This document shows, in pieces, positions 1-10,663 of a stretch of DNA of 64,000 bases. Numbering within the stretch: position 1 is the first letter of the stretch; every line of letters starts with the position of its first letter. Under the pieces are notes generated by a model. That model worked only from the letters and a program-made list of their open reading frames with translations. It searched no databases and was not told the origin of the DNA. The stretch is from Muscardinus avellanarius (taxonomy: Eukaryota; Chordata; Mammalia; Rodentia; Gliridae). The stretch spans positions 1,555,001 through 1,619,000 of the forward strand of contig OY726562.1 of assembly GCA_963383645.1 (NCBI GenBank), in the 5' to 3' direction. The position numbers were made by a program, and so were the translations under genes.

Positions 1-1200
1 GGATTGGCCCCCAAGGACACAGTGGTCGTAAGATGGCTCTAACCTCCTCCCTCCCACAGTGTGCAGCCTACGCTTTTTATTTCCATTTCTTTTCCAGGGG
101 AGAAGATCATTCTTGGGTCACAGTCTCAGCCTCCAATTTAGTGAGACACTCTTCTGGTCGTACATGATGTCCACTTAACGTGATAATGGGTTATTATTAT
201 GCCCCAGGGCTATAAGAATAATAGTTAAATTATCTCCTAGCGGAGACTCTGCCAGAAGAATTATTACACAGAAAGGCCTTTTGTTCTCACTGCACAAAAG
301 CTGGACTGCACGGAGTGAAATAATAGCCATTTTCATTGCCCAGAAACTCAAACAGTGATTTTCTCCCACTTTAAAGATCCCATTTCATGAATAAAGTCGT
401 CTGGAATTTGTAATGGGAAGAAAAAGCTGACATTATTTGTTGTCAGCTTCATTTTCACCTTGCTTGACATCTGAGACCCAAGCTGCTTCTGTGTTGGCTA
501 CCCCTACACGTCGGCAAGCACGCAGGACTGTTCCGGGGCTCACCGCCTCTACGGCTTTCTGTCCTTTCCCCATTAAACTAGAACTTGAGCCCAAGGCCTG
601 GGATGTTTCCATTCAATCTTCTTTCCTTATCCTACGTTTAAATTGCAGGGAGTTTTCAGATATAAATTCATGAGACAGAAATACAAGGACAGCAGACAAA
701 CGACAGAGTATTCCAGCACATCAAATTAATACTGCAGAAATAGAAGGGCGATTTTCAAAGTTTTAACCCAACTTCACAAATTCTTTTTCTTATTAATCAG
801 ACTGACTGCCCAAATATTTCTTGTGATGTAATTCAGGTAAGTAGGCGATGTCGAATCCAGCCAGTGTGAAATGGTCTGCCGCCACTAAAGGCGATAAGTC
901 TACTGAACCTGCGGCACCACGGACTCTCAGAAGTCTGGTTTAAGTTAGCTGGGGGGGAATCGTCAAAGTCGGGTGCGATTTGAGGAGCAGATCCAGGATG
1001 AATATTCATAAAATGTATTTACCACGGTGACTTCCCCTGTGCAACTGTTGGAGCTGGATAACAATCTATGTGCCTGGTGCCTGGAGTCCACAGGGCACCC
1101 GATGGGAAAAGATGCCAGACCAGCGGTCAACCGGATTTGACACCCATCTACACACCTTAAAACCACCTTCTACAAAGCCAGAAAGTACCATCAGCAGAGG
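1..1200. other. Unique sequence, no gene seen
   Basis: AT-moderate unique sequence. Open frames on both strands are short and none resembles a known protein. No SINE, L1 or simple repeat is recognisable. It lies about 9 kb beyond the 3' end of ANXA5. Confidence 0.5.
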
Positions 1201-1255
1201 AATGAAATGATAGGTACAAGGCAGCAGAGAAAAAAGACCGATCAGAGAGCGGAAA

Positions 1256-1970
1256 GGAAACCCGCTCGCCTTGCCGCCATGGGCGCCACCGCAGTGCCAT
1301 CCTGCCTCACTGCACCCGACTCCGGAGACAAACGGGAAAACAGCGAGAACATGAAGTGGTCAGCTGCAGATCATCAGAGGTGTAAGCCATCGGTTCAGTT
1401 CCTCCTGCGCAAATACTGGCTACAACTTCCAGCAGTGGCGGCCGAGCTCACCACAGAGCTCACCACACTCTACGGGGCTCCAGAGCGGCGCTCAACACCA
1501 GAAAAGAAACCTTCCCACCTTGCAGCCATGGGCACCACCGCAGCACCATGCGGCCTCCACTGCTCCCAACTCCAGAGACGAACATGAAAACGGCCAAGGA
1601 CCTGAAGTGAGCGGCTGGAGATCTTCAGAATTGTAAGCCATCAGTTCCTCCTGCGCAAACACCGGCTACAACTTCCAGCAGTGGCGACTGAGCCCATCAC
1701 GCCCTCCAGAGATTCAAAGCAGCGCTCGACAACACCAGAAAAGAAACCCACTCACCTTGCAGCCGCGGGCATCACAGTGGCGCCATCTTACCTCACTTCA
1801 CCCAACTCCAGAGACAAACAGGACACGGCCAAGGACCTGAAGTGGGCAGCTGCAGATCATCGGAACTGTAAGCCATCAGTTCCTCCTGCGCAAACACCAG
1901 CTACAACTTGCAGCTGTGGTGGCTGAGCTCAACACGCCTCCAGAGACCCAGACCGGCCTCAGCAGTACCG
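1256..1970 (+). repeat. About 240-bp tandem repeat, three units
   Basis: The motif CCTTGCNGCC(A/G)(T/C)GGG recurs at about 1269, 1518 and 1755, giving spacings of about 249 and 237 bp. Each unit also carries GTAAGCCATC(A/G)GTT, then CTCCTGCGCAAA(T/C)AC, then CTACAACTT(C/G)CAGC. Similarity is high but not perfect. Partial related units continue to about 2300. Confidence 0.75.
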
Positions 1971-2393
1971 TAAGTGAAGCCGCTGTCTCCATGGGGAAAT
2001 GCCCAGCACGTGCCTCCAGGGACTCGCACAGCTGCGATCAACTCCCTCGGCCTGAGACTCCACGGTTCAAATCACAAAGGGGTTGGAGGGTGGAGTCTAC
2101 AACTCGCAGCCGTGGCAGCTGAGCTTACCATGCCCACCAGAGATCCAGAGTGGCGCTCAACAATACTGTAAGTGAAGCCACCATTCCTGCAGGAGAATGC
2201 CCATGTCGTGCCCCCAGGGACTCATGCAGCCACGATCAATTCCCTGGGCCTGAGACTTTGGACATAGCAGAGACTCAGACAGACTCAGCTTCTGCATCTG
2301 TGGAAAGTGTGGAGGGAGACGTATGCTCAACACTAGACCCAACTAGTAGGATCTCCAGGATCACCACAGAGGACCCAAGAAACAAAAGACCAA

Positions 2394-2636
2394 GTGACAT
2401 TCAGAGGCAAACCAATTAGAATCACTCCAGACTTCCCAAACCAAGTCATGAGAGCCAGAAGGGCCTGGAGTAGCATATTCCAAACTCTGAAAGAAAACAA
2501 CTTTCAGCCAAAAATTTCCTACCCAGCAAAATCATCTCTCAGATTAGACAGGGAAATAAAAATCTTCCATGACAAACAGAAGCTGAAGGAATTTCTGTCT
2601 TCCAAACCAGCACTAAAGAAAATACTCAGAGATTAA
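2394..2636 (+). pseudogene. L1 ORF1p C-terminal domain fragment
   Basis: The frame encodes 80 residues that resemble the C-terminal domain of mammalian L1 ORF1p. Visible landmarks are TFRGKPIRITPDF, RRAW..IFQTLKENNFQPKISYPAK, and REIKIFHDKQKLKEFLSSKPALKKIL. A TAA stop follows. The coiled coil and RRM regions of ORF1p (about 340 residues in human) are missing, so it is a fragment, not a working ORF1. Confidence 0.8.
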
Positions 2637-2789
2637 CTGCAAAGAAGATGATAAAAAAAAAAAGGTGTGTACGTGGTAAAAATTCAGAAAATAGAACAAA
2701 AAATAAAAAAGACCAAAAATCAACTATAACTTTGCCATCATCGTAATTGCTTGTATGAGCTGGCTTATTTTTTTCTAGTATTTTTCCAA

Positions 2790-3640
2790 TATTTCATTGT
2801 GAAACATAACACCTATAAATTAATATTACATGTGTGTAGAATTTAATAAATACTACCAAACAAACCCCCATGTAACCATCTCCAAGGTCAAGAAGTACAA
2901 AACTGCCACCACTCAGAAGCTCCGTAACGTCTCTACCTGTTCGTAACCCTCTCCCTCCCTGTTAAGTGACTACCAGCTTAATTTCCACAATAATTAGTGT
3001 CCTTGCTGGCTTTTATTATAATTTTATCAATCAAGTGTGTATTAATAAAAATATATATTTGGTTTTGTCTATTTTCTAAATTTATATAAATTAAATCATA
3101 TATTGTTTATATCGCAATTCTTTCAGTCAATAATACAAGATTAACTCACATTATTTGATGTACCTGAAGTTCATTAATTTTTATTGCTGTGTGATATTCC
3201 ACTGTATGACATGTAATAATTCAGTTACTCTAGATGAACCCCTGGGTTATCTCCATTATTTTTCTTGGATATTTTCTCTATGTGATAAAATTACACTGTC
3301 TCTAAAATATTATGTTCTACTTCCATTGTTCAACATTTTAGCATAATTTTTGTGTGGTAAAAGTTACTATTTTTAAATACTCTATCTGATTGCTCTATAA
3401 CATTTTATTGTACATAATTTAAAATTTAACCCATAACTCATTTAACCATTCCCCTAGGGGTTTTCATTTTGATTATTTTCAACTATTTGCTACCATAAAG
3501 AACATTATGGTGAACATGCTTATACATAAGAATTCTTTATAAGTAGTTCAAAATATTTCCTTAGGCCATCTCCAAGAGCTAGAATTACCATATCAAATAG
3601 CGTAAATATTTTAAATATTTCTGCGCTAGGGTGACACTAA
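2790..3640 (-). mobile_element. Ancient L1 (L1M-type) 3' region
   Basis: AT-rich DNA that reads on the plus strand like the reverse complement of old mammalian L1 3' ends. Landmarks are TTCATTAATTTTTATTGCTGT, GTGATATTCCACTGTATGA, TTGCTACCATAAAGAACATT and a degenerate GGAATTGCTGGGTCA-type end. It is highly diverged, and the subfamily is not assigned. Confidence 0.6.
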
Positions 3641-3920
3641 GCTACTCTTTTATTCAGGGACGAATAAGAAAGCCTCTTTCAGGTCATCCTTGCTGGCACT
3701 GAATTTTCTCTCCTTTCCTCTCCCTTCCTCATCTTCTTAGGGAATTTGATGCAATCCCCTAGTTGCAACTAGTTGGCTGCATACCCAAAGTAGACTTCTT
3801 ACATACAAGAAATACCTAGACGAACTACGTACGCCTTCAAAAAGACCCTGTTAGACTTAGTAGTCATTGGTAATAAAGATAGCCGTGGGTGGAAACTGAG
3901 CAGGAGGAGACTGTGGGAGC

Positions 3921-4074
3921 CTGGGTGTGTGCAGGGAGAGCCCTGGGTGTGTGCAGGGAGAGCCCTGGGTGTGTGCAGGGAGAGCCCTGGGTGTGTGCAG
4001 GGAGAGCCCTGGGTGTGTGCAGGGAGAGCCCTGGGTGTGTGCAGGGAGAGCCCTGGGTGTGTGCAGGGAGAGCC
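3921..4074 (+). repeat. 22-bp minisatellite, seven copies
   Basis: Seven essentially identical units of CTGGGTGTGTGCAGGGAGAG plus CC start at 3921, 3943, 3965, 3987, 4009, 4031 and 4053. A degraded eighth unit follows. Because 22 is not a multiple of three, it opens long repetitive frames on both strands that are not genes. Confidence 0.95.
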
Positions 4075-4548
4075 GTTGGTGCGCAGCGGAGCCCCACGGT
4101 GTAGGCCGCGGCCTGGCGGAGACTCCAAGGTCACGAGGAAGAGAGCGCCAGGACCAGGGCAGGCTCGGCGCAGGCCAGGGTGCCCAGCTGCCGCGGAGGG
4201 GCTTTGGGAGTTCCAACCAGTGTGTGCGCACTCCGGCTCCATGCCACTGCCGCGGGCGTGTGTGCGCAGCCTTTCTGGGGCTTCCCAGCCCGCAGCAGCT
4301 TGTGCCACGCGTCACTTATATTCCATTGTTTAACCCTCGTGGCCGTTCCGTGCTGAAGAGCATTTAAAGCATCTTAGAGGGAAGCCATGGGACCGGGCAA
4401 GAGGAGGCAGCTTCTGATAGCACCACCTGCTCCTGCTGGACACAGGCTACGGGACACCCATCAACCACCGGCCATGGCGCAGGCACTCAGTGCCCACCAT
4501 GGCCCTGGGCTTTGCACAGGCCCAGACATCAGGGACCTTCCAGCGTCT

Positions 4549-4766
4549 TTACTTTTTTTTTTTTTCAGTACTGGGGATGGAACCCAGGGGCATTCTACCT
4601 CTGAGCTACACCCCCAGCTCTATTTTTTTTCTTTATTTTGAAGCAGGGTCTCACTGAGTTGCAAAGGGCCTCACTAAGGAGTAGCTGAGGCTGTCCTCAA
4701 ATCATGATCCTCCCGTCTCAGCCTCCCAAATGCTGGGATGACAAGCGTGCGCCACCACGCCCAGCT
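4549..4766 (-). mobile_element. B1-dID-like SINE
   Basis: It reads in reverse. A poly-T is followed by the ID-like box (AGTACTGGGGATGGAACCC), a T-rich linker with TTTATTTTGAA, then the reverse B1-like half ending GCGCCACCACGCCCAGC. Full length. Confidence 0.9.
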
Positions 4767-4799
4767 CAGCATCTCTGATTCTCTCAAGGGTACAGAAAT

Positions 4800-6010
4800 T
4801 GAAAATGGTTCATCGTTTAGATTTACCTACCTCGATCCTAAATTACAATTTTAAGTATGAGTGGCATGGCGCCTCATGTTTTGAGTGGGGGAAGCTTGGC
4901 CGAGCATCTGCTCACGACAGGCAGCTTCTGGGCGGGCAGGAAGGGGCACAGGGGGGAATGCCAGCGTGTCCTGCTGGCCCAGGGCCCGAGGGGCTCCCAC
5001 AGTGCACAGTGGACAGGATGCCACAGGAGCTGCGGGTGGCCGGGAGAGGACCTCACTCAGCTGAGAGACAGGGAAAGGGTGAGGCAATCGAGTGAATCCA
5101 TGACACACCGTGCTCGCGGAGTCCCACGGAGCCTCGGAGGCTGGGGAAGTCACAGTCTGCAGATTAACTAGAATGAGGACGGAATTACTTGGAGGAACAA
5201 AATCTTTACACAATAAAAGTGTTGAAACTTTTTGACACCCTCTCCCCAATGGGAAGTGAGAGGGAAGAGGGTTTCCTGTTAAGACTGGCGGTCGATGTGA
5301 CTTTAACCTGTGTGCCTAGTGCTTTGAGAAAAGGGAAGGTCTTTTCCTCTGGGAAAGCCAGGCTTTTGTGTCCAGACAATCAGCGGCCAAGGGTGGGAAA
5401 GGGCAGAGGGCAGGCGACCCCAGGGGAGGACGGCCCCACCAGAGCTTTCATTTTACATGGGGACAAAGGAAGACACAGAAAAGACACCCAGAGCCACCAC
5501 CCAGGACCAGGGACTTGGACAGCGCACGGTTTGGGGAGGCGCGGCGTGTCTAGTTTGATTCACTGCTGGATGAGGAGATGCCAGCGGAGAGAGTGGACTT
5601 ACACGGCCTTCCCTTCAAACAGGCCAAGCAGGCTGCGGGATCCCAGACCTCGTCTCTTTCCCAGGTGTGGCTGGGCTGCACAGCTGACCGCCGTCAGCTA
5701 ATAAAGACGGAGAGAGAAGTCCAGGTGTATAAAATTCCTGGACTTCACCCAGGAGAGACGCCCTCTTCACTCCAGGCTGGAGAAGAGACGCCCCAGTGGG
5801 AGCGGGGGACCACAAGGGAGAGAGAAAGACTGGGAGGAGAGATGGAGGGACCCCTAGGAAGCCCACCAGCAGGGCTGAGAACGCTCACATCCTACCCCGC
5901 AGCACAGGGTGAAAGTTAGCTCTGCGTGGGGCCGGCGAGGAGGGCCCAGGACCCTTTACACCTGTAGTTTGGTGAAAATGGAGTGTGGTCAAAAGTGGTG
6001 GCGGGATGTG
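4800..6010. other. Unique GC-moderate sequence, no gene seen
   Basis: Several short open frames occur on both strands. None has recognisable domains or a plausible exon structure, and no repeat family is recognised. Confidence 0.4.
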
Positions 6011-6020
6011 TCGGTCAACA

Positions 6021-6034
6021 GCGCCACCTCGTGG
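6021..6034 (-). promoter_or_regulatory. CTCF-like motif
   Basis: On the minus strand CCACGAGGTGGCGC matches the core CCASYAGRKGGCRS at 13 of 14 positions. It lies 45 bp from a second motif in the opposite orientation. Occupancy is unknown. Confidence 0.4.
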
Positions 6035-6079
6035 CCGAAAAACAGATTGTCCTGGCTTGTGAGGAGAGTCCGGGAGCGG

Positions 6080-6093
6080 CCACCGGGGGGCGC
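6080..6093 (+). promoter_or_regulatory. CTCF-like motif
   Basis: CCACCGGGGGGCGC matches the core CCASYAGRKGGCRS at 13 of 14 positions. With the minus-strand motif at 6021-6034 it forms a divergent pair. Occupancy is unknown. Confidence 0.4.
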
Positions 6094-6117
6094 TCGCAGG
6101 CATGTCGGCGCACACAG

Positions 6118-6184
6118 GCACAGACCACACACACCACATGTGCACACACACCACACGTACACCCATATGCACACACACAAAAAA
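6118..6184 (+). repeat. Degenerate CA-rich tract
   Basis: Interrupted (CA)n with scattered T and G substitutions, ending in an A-run. Confidence 0.8.
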
Positions 6185-6627
6185 TCCTTACTAGTAAACT
6201 TTTAAAGGTGCATTATCTGGAGGCTTCATTTTCCCCTTGGATATAGAAAACTGGAAAGAGATTCACGCCTATCTTAAGAAAAAGATAGCGGTGTGCATGG
6301 TACAGAATTGTTGCTTGAAATTATCTGTGGTAGGTTAAAAAAAAAAGCCCAGCGACTCCATTAGTAAGACACACCTTAATTCTTCCTGAAGCCTGTGAAA
6401 ATGGGGATCTCGTATAAACAAGGGCATTTCTGCAGCTGTGGTCCTGAGATGGGGAGACTGCTCCCAGTTATCCAGGTGGGTCCGTAAAAGGGGAAACTGA
6501 GGCAGGAGCCAGAGTCGGAGGAAGCCATAATGACCAGAAGCCCAGGTCGGGACTGAGGATGTGGTGCTGGCCCTCCGGAGCAGAGGGGCTGGGAGCCAAG
6601 GGAGGCGGGAAGAAACAGCTGCTCTCA

Positions 6628-6763
6628 GCAGGCCTGGTGGTGCAGGCTTGTAATTCCGGCACTTGGGAGGCTGAAACAGGAGGATCGCAGGTTCAAGGAC
6701 AGCCTCAGCAAATAGTGAGACTCTCCGCAACCTAGTGAGACCCTGTTTCAAAATAAAAATAAG
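6628..6763 (+). mobile_element. SINE left (B1-like) half only
   Basis: A B1-like half with a degraded promoter start (GGCCTGGTGGTGCAGGCTTG) ends in the A-rich linker CAAAATAAAAAT. A complete SINE begins there, so the right ID-like half is missing. Confidence 0.85.
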
Positions 6764-6970
6764 CCTGGCGTGGTGGCGCACGCTTGCAATCCCAGCATTC
6801 GGGAGGCTGAGGCGGGAAGATCGCGGTTCACGGTCCACCTCAGCTACTTAGTGAGGCCCTCTGCAACTCAGTAAGACCTGGTTCCAAAATAAAGAATAAA
6901 AACTAGGGCTGGGGGTGTAACTCAGAGGTAGAATGTCCTGGGTTCCATACCCAGTACTGAAAAAAAAAAG
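6764..6970 (+). mobile_element. B1-dID-like SINE
   Basis: Complete element: GCCTGGCGTGGTGGCGCACG, B1-like body, AAAATAAAGAATAAAA linker, GGGCTGGGGGTGTAACTCAG ID-like half, and an A-tail. It sits directly in the linker of the preceding half element. Confidence 0.9.
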
Positions 6971-7299
6971 AAAATCAAATGTGCTTGGCGTGACATGTCA
7001 CGTTTCAGACATCAATTTAATTGCACATGAAGACTTGTGCCTCCAGCACACCTAGCCTCTGGCCACACCTCCTGCAGCTTGAAGGCTGTGTGCCGGCCAT
7101 CACAAGGCGGTGCTCCTTGCAACTATCAGGACCGCAGGCAGAGCCAGGATCGCCCGCCAGACTGGGATAGATGGTCTGCCTCCACAGAGCCAGCGACTTT
7201 TAGTAAGGTCCAAAGTCTATTTGCAGCAGGTCTCTGTGTGGGAAAATGTTCTTATCCAACCCTCTTCACCTCTAATTATTCATACATAAGTTAGGAAAC

Positions 7300-7560
7300 C
7301 ACAGGCACGGTTCTGTATTTTGTTGTTGGGGATCTTTCCGTAATACACATAAAAAGCCATTCTCACACTGGGGCAGGACTCTGTTATTGTGGTTTATTTA
7401 ACCAGTCTTCTACTGACGGGCACTAGGTCCTTGCCAATCTTTTGCTCAGTGTCACGATAACAGCTTGTGCAAATGTGATTTCATAAGTGTGCAGGTGATG
7501 GGTCTAGACAGCAAACACTCGGGGCGCTACTGCTAGGTCAGAAGTCGATGCACTTGTGGC
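7300..7560 (-). mobile_element. Ancient L1 3' fragment
   Basis: Plus-strand text such as TTGCCAATCTTTTGCTCAGTG, GTGATTTCATAAGTGTGCAGG and GCTACTGCTAGGTCAGAAG follows the pattern of old L1 3' ends read in reverse. Strongly diverged. Confidence 0.45.
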
Positions 7561-7599
7561 TTTAATAAGTATTTCTAAACGACGCCCTGAGGGGCTGGA

Positions 7600-8790
7600 C
7601 CCCCTGGTTTTGCCAGCCACCTGAGAGTTGCTAGCTTGCCACAGCTTGCCAACAACGCTGTATTCTCCAACTCTTAGAGTTTTGAGCCTCTGGCAGGCGG
7701 AGAGAGGAACTGAGATGTCATTTCAGTTGGCTTCCCCGTATGGGGATCAAGTCCAAGCACCGTCCATACGCTCTGGACCCTGCGTGCTTCCTATCCTGAA
7801 TGCTCTTTCTCTTTTTACTACGAAGCTGGTTTTGTGTTTTTGCTACTTTGCTTTCTAGGGAGTCTCTCTGCACTAGGCACTTTAGCTCTGTTACCTGAGA
7901 TGAAGATACCTCCCAGGCTTCGTCTCTAAGTTTCCTTAGTTGTTGGTGGCGTTTCCCCTCCAGTCTCCTCCCCTCCTTCTCCTCTACTCTCCTTCTTTGA
8001 TCCTACAGAAATGTTTTCATCTTATGTGGCCACAGACAGACACCCCCCCATGGCTCAGGGTGGGTGACGGGAGGGCTCCCTACGCGCGGGGTGTAGACAG
8101 GTCACCGCGGGGCAGCAGAGCCGGCCCTTCTCCGGCAGACACCTGCCTGATGGTGGCCAGCACAGGGAGGCCACGCTGCCGCCCTGGCCCCTCAGGAGAC
8201 TGTGCCCCGGGCTCCGCCTCACTGCAGCAGGGGCTGGGACCTGCAGGGTGGCTGAGGACCCCCGGCCAGTCCCCGCGTGTCCAGCCCGCCTGGGTGTCGC
8301 TCCCCAAAGGCCCTGAGAGGCGCCGCCATGAGGAAATCGTCTGTGTTTCTTCCTGCTCATGACTGAATTTTCGAGTCTTCGATCCATTCTGAGAGTCACC
8401 TGCCACCACACGTTATGGGCTTAAGCTTACGTTCCCTCGGTGGCTGCCCGCATGACATTTATTTCAAAAAGGATCTCCATCGCCACACAGCAAACGCGGG
8501 CCTGTCTTTATCATGTACTAAACGTTCAGAGATATCTGTTTCCTTATCTAGACTTGCTCATTTACCCAGCACCTATTTACACCAGCTCTGCACTGCTTAA
8601 CTACTAAGCCTTTGCGTCTATCGTAATGTGTGCAAGAACTGGGCCCCTCTTTTCTCTCATTTACAGCTTTACTAACAGTTCTTTTTTCACATAAAATTTA
8701 AAATCAGCTTGTCTAATTAAAAAAAAATATTACTGGTTTCACAATAAATTCACAGGAAGAGCTAGGCAGAGCATTACAAACTGGGTAAAT
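7600..8790. other. Unique sequence, no gene seen
   Basis: It includes a CpG-bearing GC-rich part at about 8030-8330 with overlapping open frames on both strands. No recognisable domain or splice pattern was found. Confidence 0.4.
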
Positions 8791-8805
8791 ATAATAAAAA
8801 AAATT

Positions 8806-9030
8806 TGCAGTATTTGGAATAGAACCCAGGGGCATTTTACCTCCTAGCTACACCCCCAGCCTGATTTTTTATTCTTTTTATTTTGAAACAGGGTCTCACT
8901 GAGTTGCAAAGGGCCTAAGTAGCTGCGGCTGGCCGCGAACTGTGATCCTCCTGTCTCAGCCTCCCACATGCTGGGACTGCAAACGTGCACCACCACTGGG
9001 ATTGCAAGGGTGCGCCTCCATGCCCGGCTA
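8806..9030 (-). mobile_element. B1-dID-like SINE
   Basis: Reverse ID-like half (AGTATTTGGAATAGAACCC), T-rich linker and reverse B1-like half. A duplicated inner piece (GGGATTGCAAGGGTGCGCC) precedes the end ATGCCCGGCT. Confidence 0.85.
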
Positions 9031-9117
9031 TAGTCATGTTTAAGTTCATCCATTGGTTTCTTTTGAAGCCCATGGAGCAAATAATCCAAAGCTTATGTTT
9101 AAAGCCAGCAAGCCGTT

Positions 9118-9118
9118 A

Positions 9119-9170
<52 letters not shown>

Positions 9171-9198
9171 AAAGAAAAAAAGAGAGAAAGAAAGAAAG
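9118..9198 (+). repeat. (GAAA)n microsatellite
   Basis: About 20 GAAA units with a few A-run interruptions, immediately 5' of a SINE. Confidence 0.95.
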
Positions 9199-9208
9199 CC
9201 AGCTAGCC

Positions 9209-9393
9209 AGCCGGGCGTGGTGGCGCACGCTTGTAATCCCAGCACGTGGGAGGCTGAGACAGGAGGATCGCATGGGTTCAAAGCCAGCCTCAGCTACTTA
9301 GTGAGACCCTGTTTCACAATAGTGTATAAAACAGGTCTGGGAGTGGAGCTGTGAGGTAGAAAGCCCCTGGGCTCCACCCCCAGTACCACACAC
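9209..9393 (+). mobile_element. B1-dID-like SINE, GGTCTGGGAGTG type
   Basis: It starts GCCGGGCGTGGTGGCGCACG. The right half begins AGGTCTGGGAGTGGAGC and ends CCCCCAGTACCAC, merging into a CA tract. Confidence 0.9.
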
Positions 9394-9432
9394 ACACACG
9401 CACACACACACACACACACGCACACACACGCA
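9388..9432 (+). repeat. (CA)n microsatellite
   Basis: CA repeat with three CG interruptions, replacing the usual A-tail of the adjoining SINE. Confidence 0.9.
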
Positions 9433-9696
9433 AAAAGCAATTCTACTAAACATACCAGATCTCATGTGAAAAGTGCAGGGAAGGCGTCCTGGGCCTGCAT
9501 TAGAATCCTAACTTGGAGGGTCCAACGTCACATACACGCAGTTTTCATGGCTTCCTAGCTGCTCTGAGAAGGCTAAAGGTTCTGAAAGAATATTATTGTT
9601 ATTTAAAACTTTGCAAGTGGAGAGTACCCAATTACCTGTTTTATTAAAACATGTCTTAATAGTGACAATCACTTTGCCCTTTAAAAATTGCCTATC

Positions 9697-9895
9697 TCGC
9701 AGGGCATGATGGTGCGCACCTGTAATCCCAGCGACTTGGAAGGCTGAGACAGGAGGACGGCAAAGCTGAGGCCAGCCTGGCCAGTAACTCACAAGACCCT
9801 GTCTCAAAAAAATAAATAAAAATTAAAAGGGCTGGGGGAGTAGCTCCGTGGTGGGACACCCTGGCTCACTCCCCAGTCCCACGAACACAAGCAAA
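9697..9895 (+). mobile_element. Older B1-dID-like SINE
   Basis: A diverged copy (GGCATGATGGTGCGCACCTG, GGCCAGCCTGGCC, AAATAAATAAAAATTAAAAG) with right half GGCTGGGGGAGTAGCTCC. The GGCCAGCCTGG middle resembles an older SINE stage than most copies here. Confidence 0.8.
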
Positions 9896-10274
9896 AGGGC
9901 TCTATTAAGGTTGTCAGCACAGAGAGAAAGATGACGGCTGAAAAGGCATTTGAAAGCAGAAAATAGAGGTGAAGATTAAAGGAGACAAGAAACCGCTCTT
10001 TGCTGGAAAATACTGTGTTTTTATCTCAAAGACAGTGACGGATGGTAAATAGGAAACCGGGTTCTGGCAAGAGCGAGACGGCGGGGCTTGGGGGCTGGGC
10101 CGTCACGTGGGCCTCTCCGTGGCGGTGGCACACAGCTCAGCCTCAGCTGATGGAGGCCCCCAGCCCTCCCGGGGCCCAGGGCCACGGCCACCCAGCGCTC
10201 GGCTCCTCGCGACGGGCTTGCGAAGGGGAATCGCGGCTGAAGAGCTACCGCAGTGAGCTTTCCAGACACCGACC

Positions 10275-10600
10275 ATCCGTAACTCCAGGGAGGAACCGTT
10301 TATTGGTCATTAACTTTTACATACATACAACGACTGCGCTTTTCCAGGTTTCATTTAGTAGTAAACGTGGTTCATAACACCGCCGGGAGTTCACAACCTC
10401 CAGGCCGAGGTTCCAGGGAAGGTAGTACAGTTATCGATTTTATATAAATGTAGCTATAAAAAGAGCTAGAAGCAATCTGGCCTCCTAGAGAAAGATACAG
10501 GTGCTCAGACAGCGGGACCGGAAGACCGCGCGGAGGGCCCGGGCGGGCGGTCCTGGCAGCGCAGGCAGCGGGCAGGGGCGGCGGGTGGGCCCTGGGTGCC
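10275..10600 (-). other. ANXA5: ANXA5 3' UTR
   Basis: Non-coding part of the last exon, between the stop codon and the AATAAA signal. The stop-proximal third is GC-rich and the distal part AT-rich. The distal end is set only by the poly-A signal. Confidence 0.7.
10299..10304 (-). terminator. ANXA5: ANXA5 polyadenylation signal
   Basis: Plus-strand TTTATT is AATAAA on the minus strand, 297 nt beyond the ANXA5 stop codon. Transcript cleavage would be expected about 10-30 nt further, near 10,270-10,290. No other AATAAA lies between the stop and this site. Confidence 0.75.
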
Positions 10601-10663
10601 TCAGTCGTCCTCGCCGCCGCAGAGCAGAAGCAGCGCCTTCTTGTAGTCCCCTGATGTGTCTCC
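10601..10663 (-). CDS. ANXA5: ANXA5 exon 13 (coding part)
   Basis: Encodes [20 protein letters not shown] and a TGA stop, the end of annexin repeat 4. The acceptor is CATTCCAG before GGAGAC. Confidence 0.95.
   Translation of the reverse strand, partial: GDTSGDYKKALLLLCGGEDD

Larger units (their letters stand above)
1207..2662 (+). mobile_element. L1-derived composite: tandem 5' monomers, ORF1 tail, poly-A
   Basis: A block of roughly 240-bp tandem units (1256-1970) is followed by two partial related units (about 1900-2300). It then passes directly into sequence coding the C-terminal domain of L1 ORF1p (2394-2636) and an A-tract at 2651-2662. No ORF1 N-terminal or coiled-coil part and no ORF2 are present. 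The order resembles an L1 5' UTR joined to the end of ORF1, so it may be an internally deleted or spliced L1 transcript that was reinserted. The monomer assignment is inferred from its position, not from a family match. Confidence 0.5.

Noticed and set aside
3921..4074. Regularly repeated units that could suggest a CRISPR array
   Set aside because: The units are contiguous with no unique spacers, in a mammalian genome.
3799..4367. Long overlapping open frames on both strands
   Set aside because: They are generated by the 22-bp minisatellite cycling through all three frames. No domain or conservation pattern.
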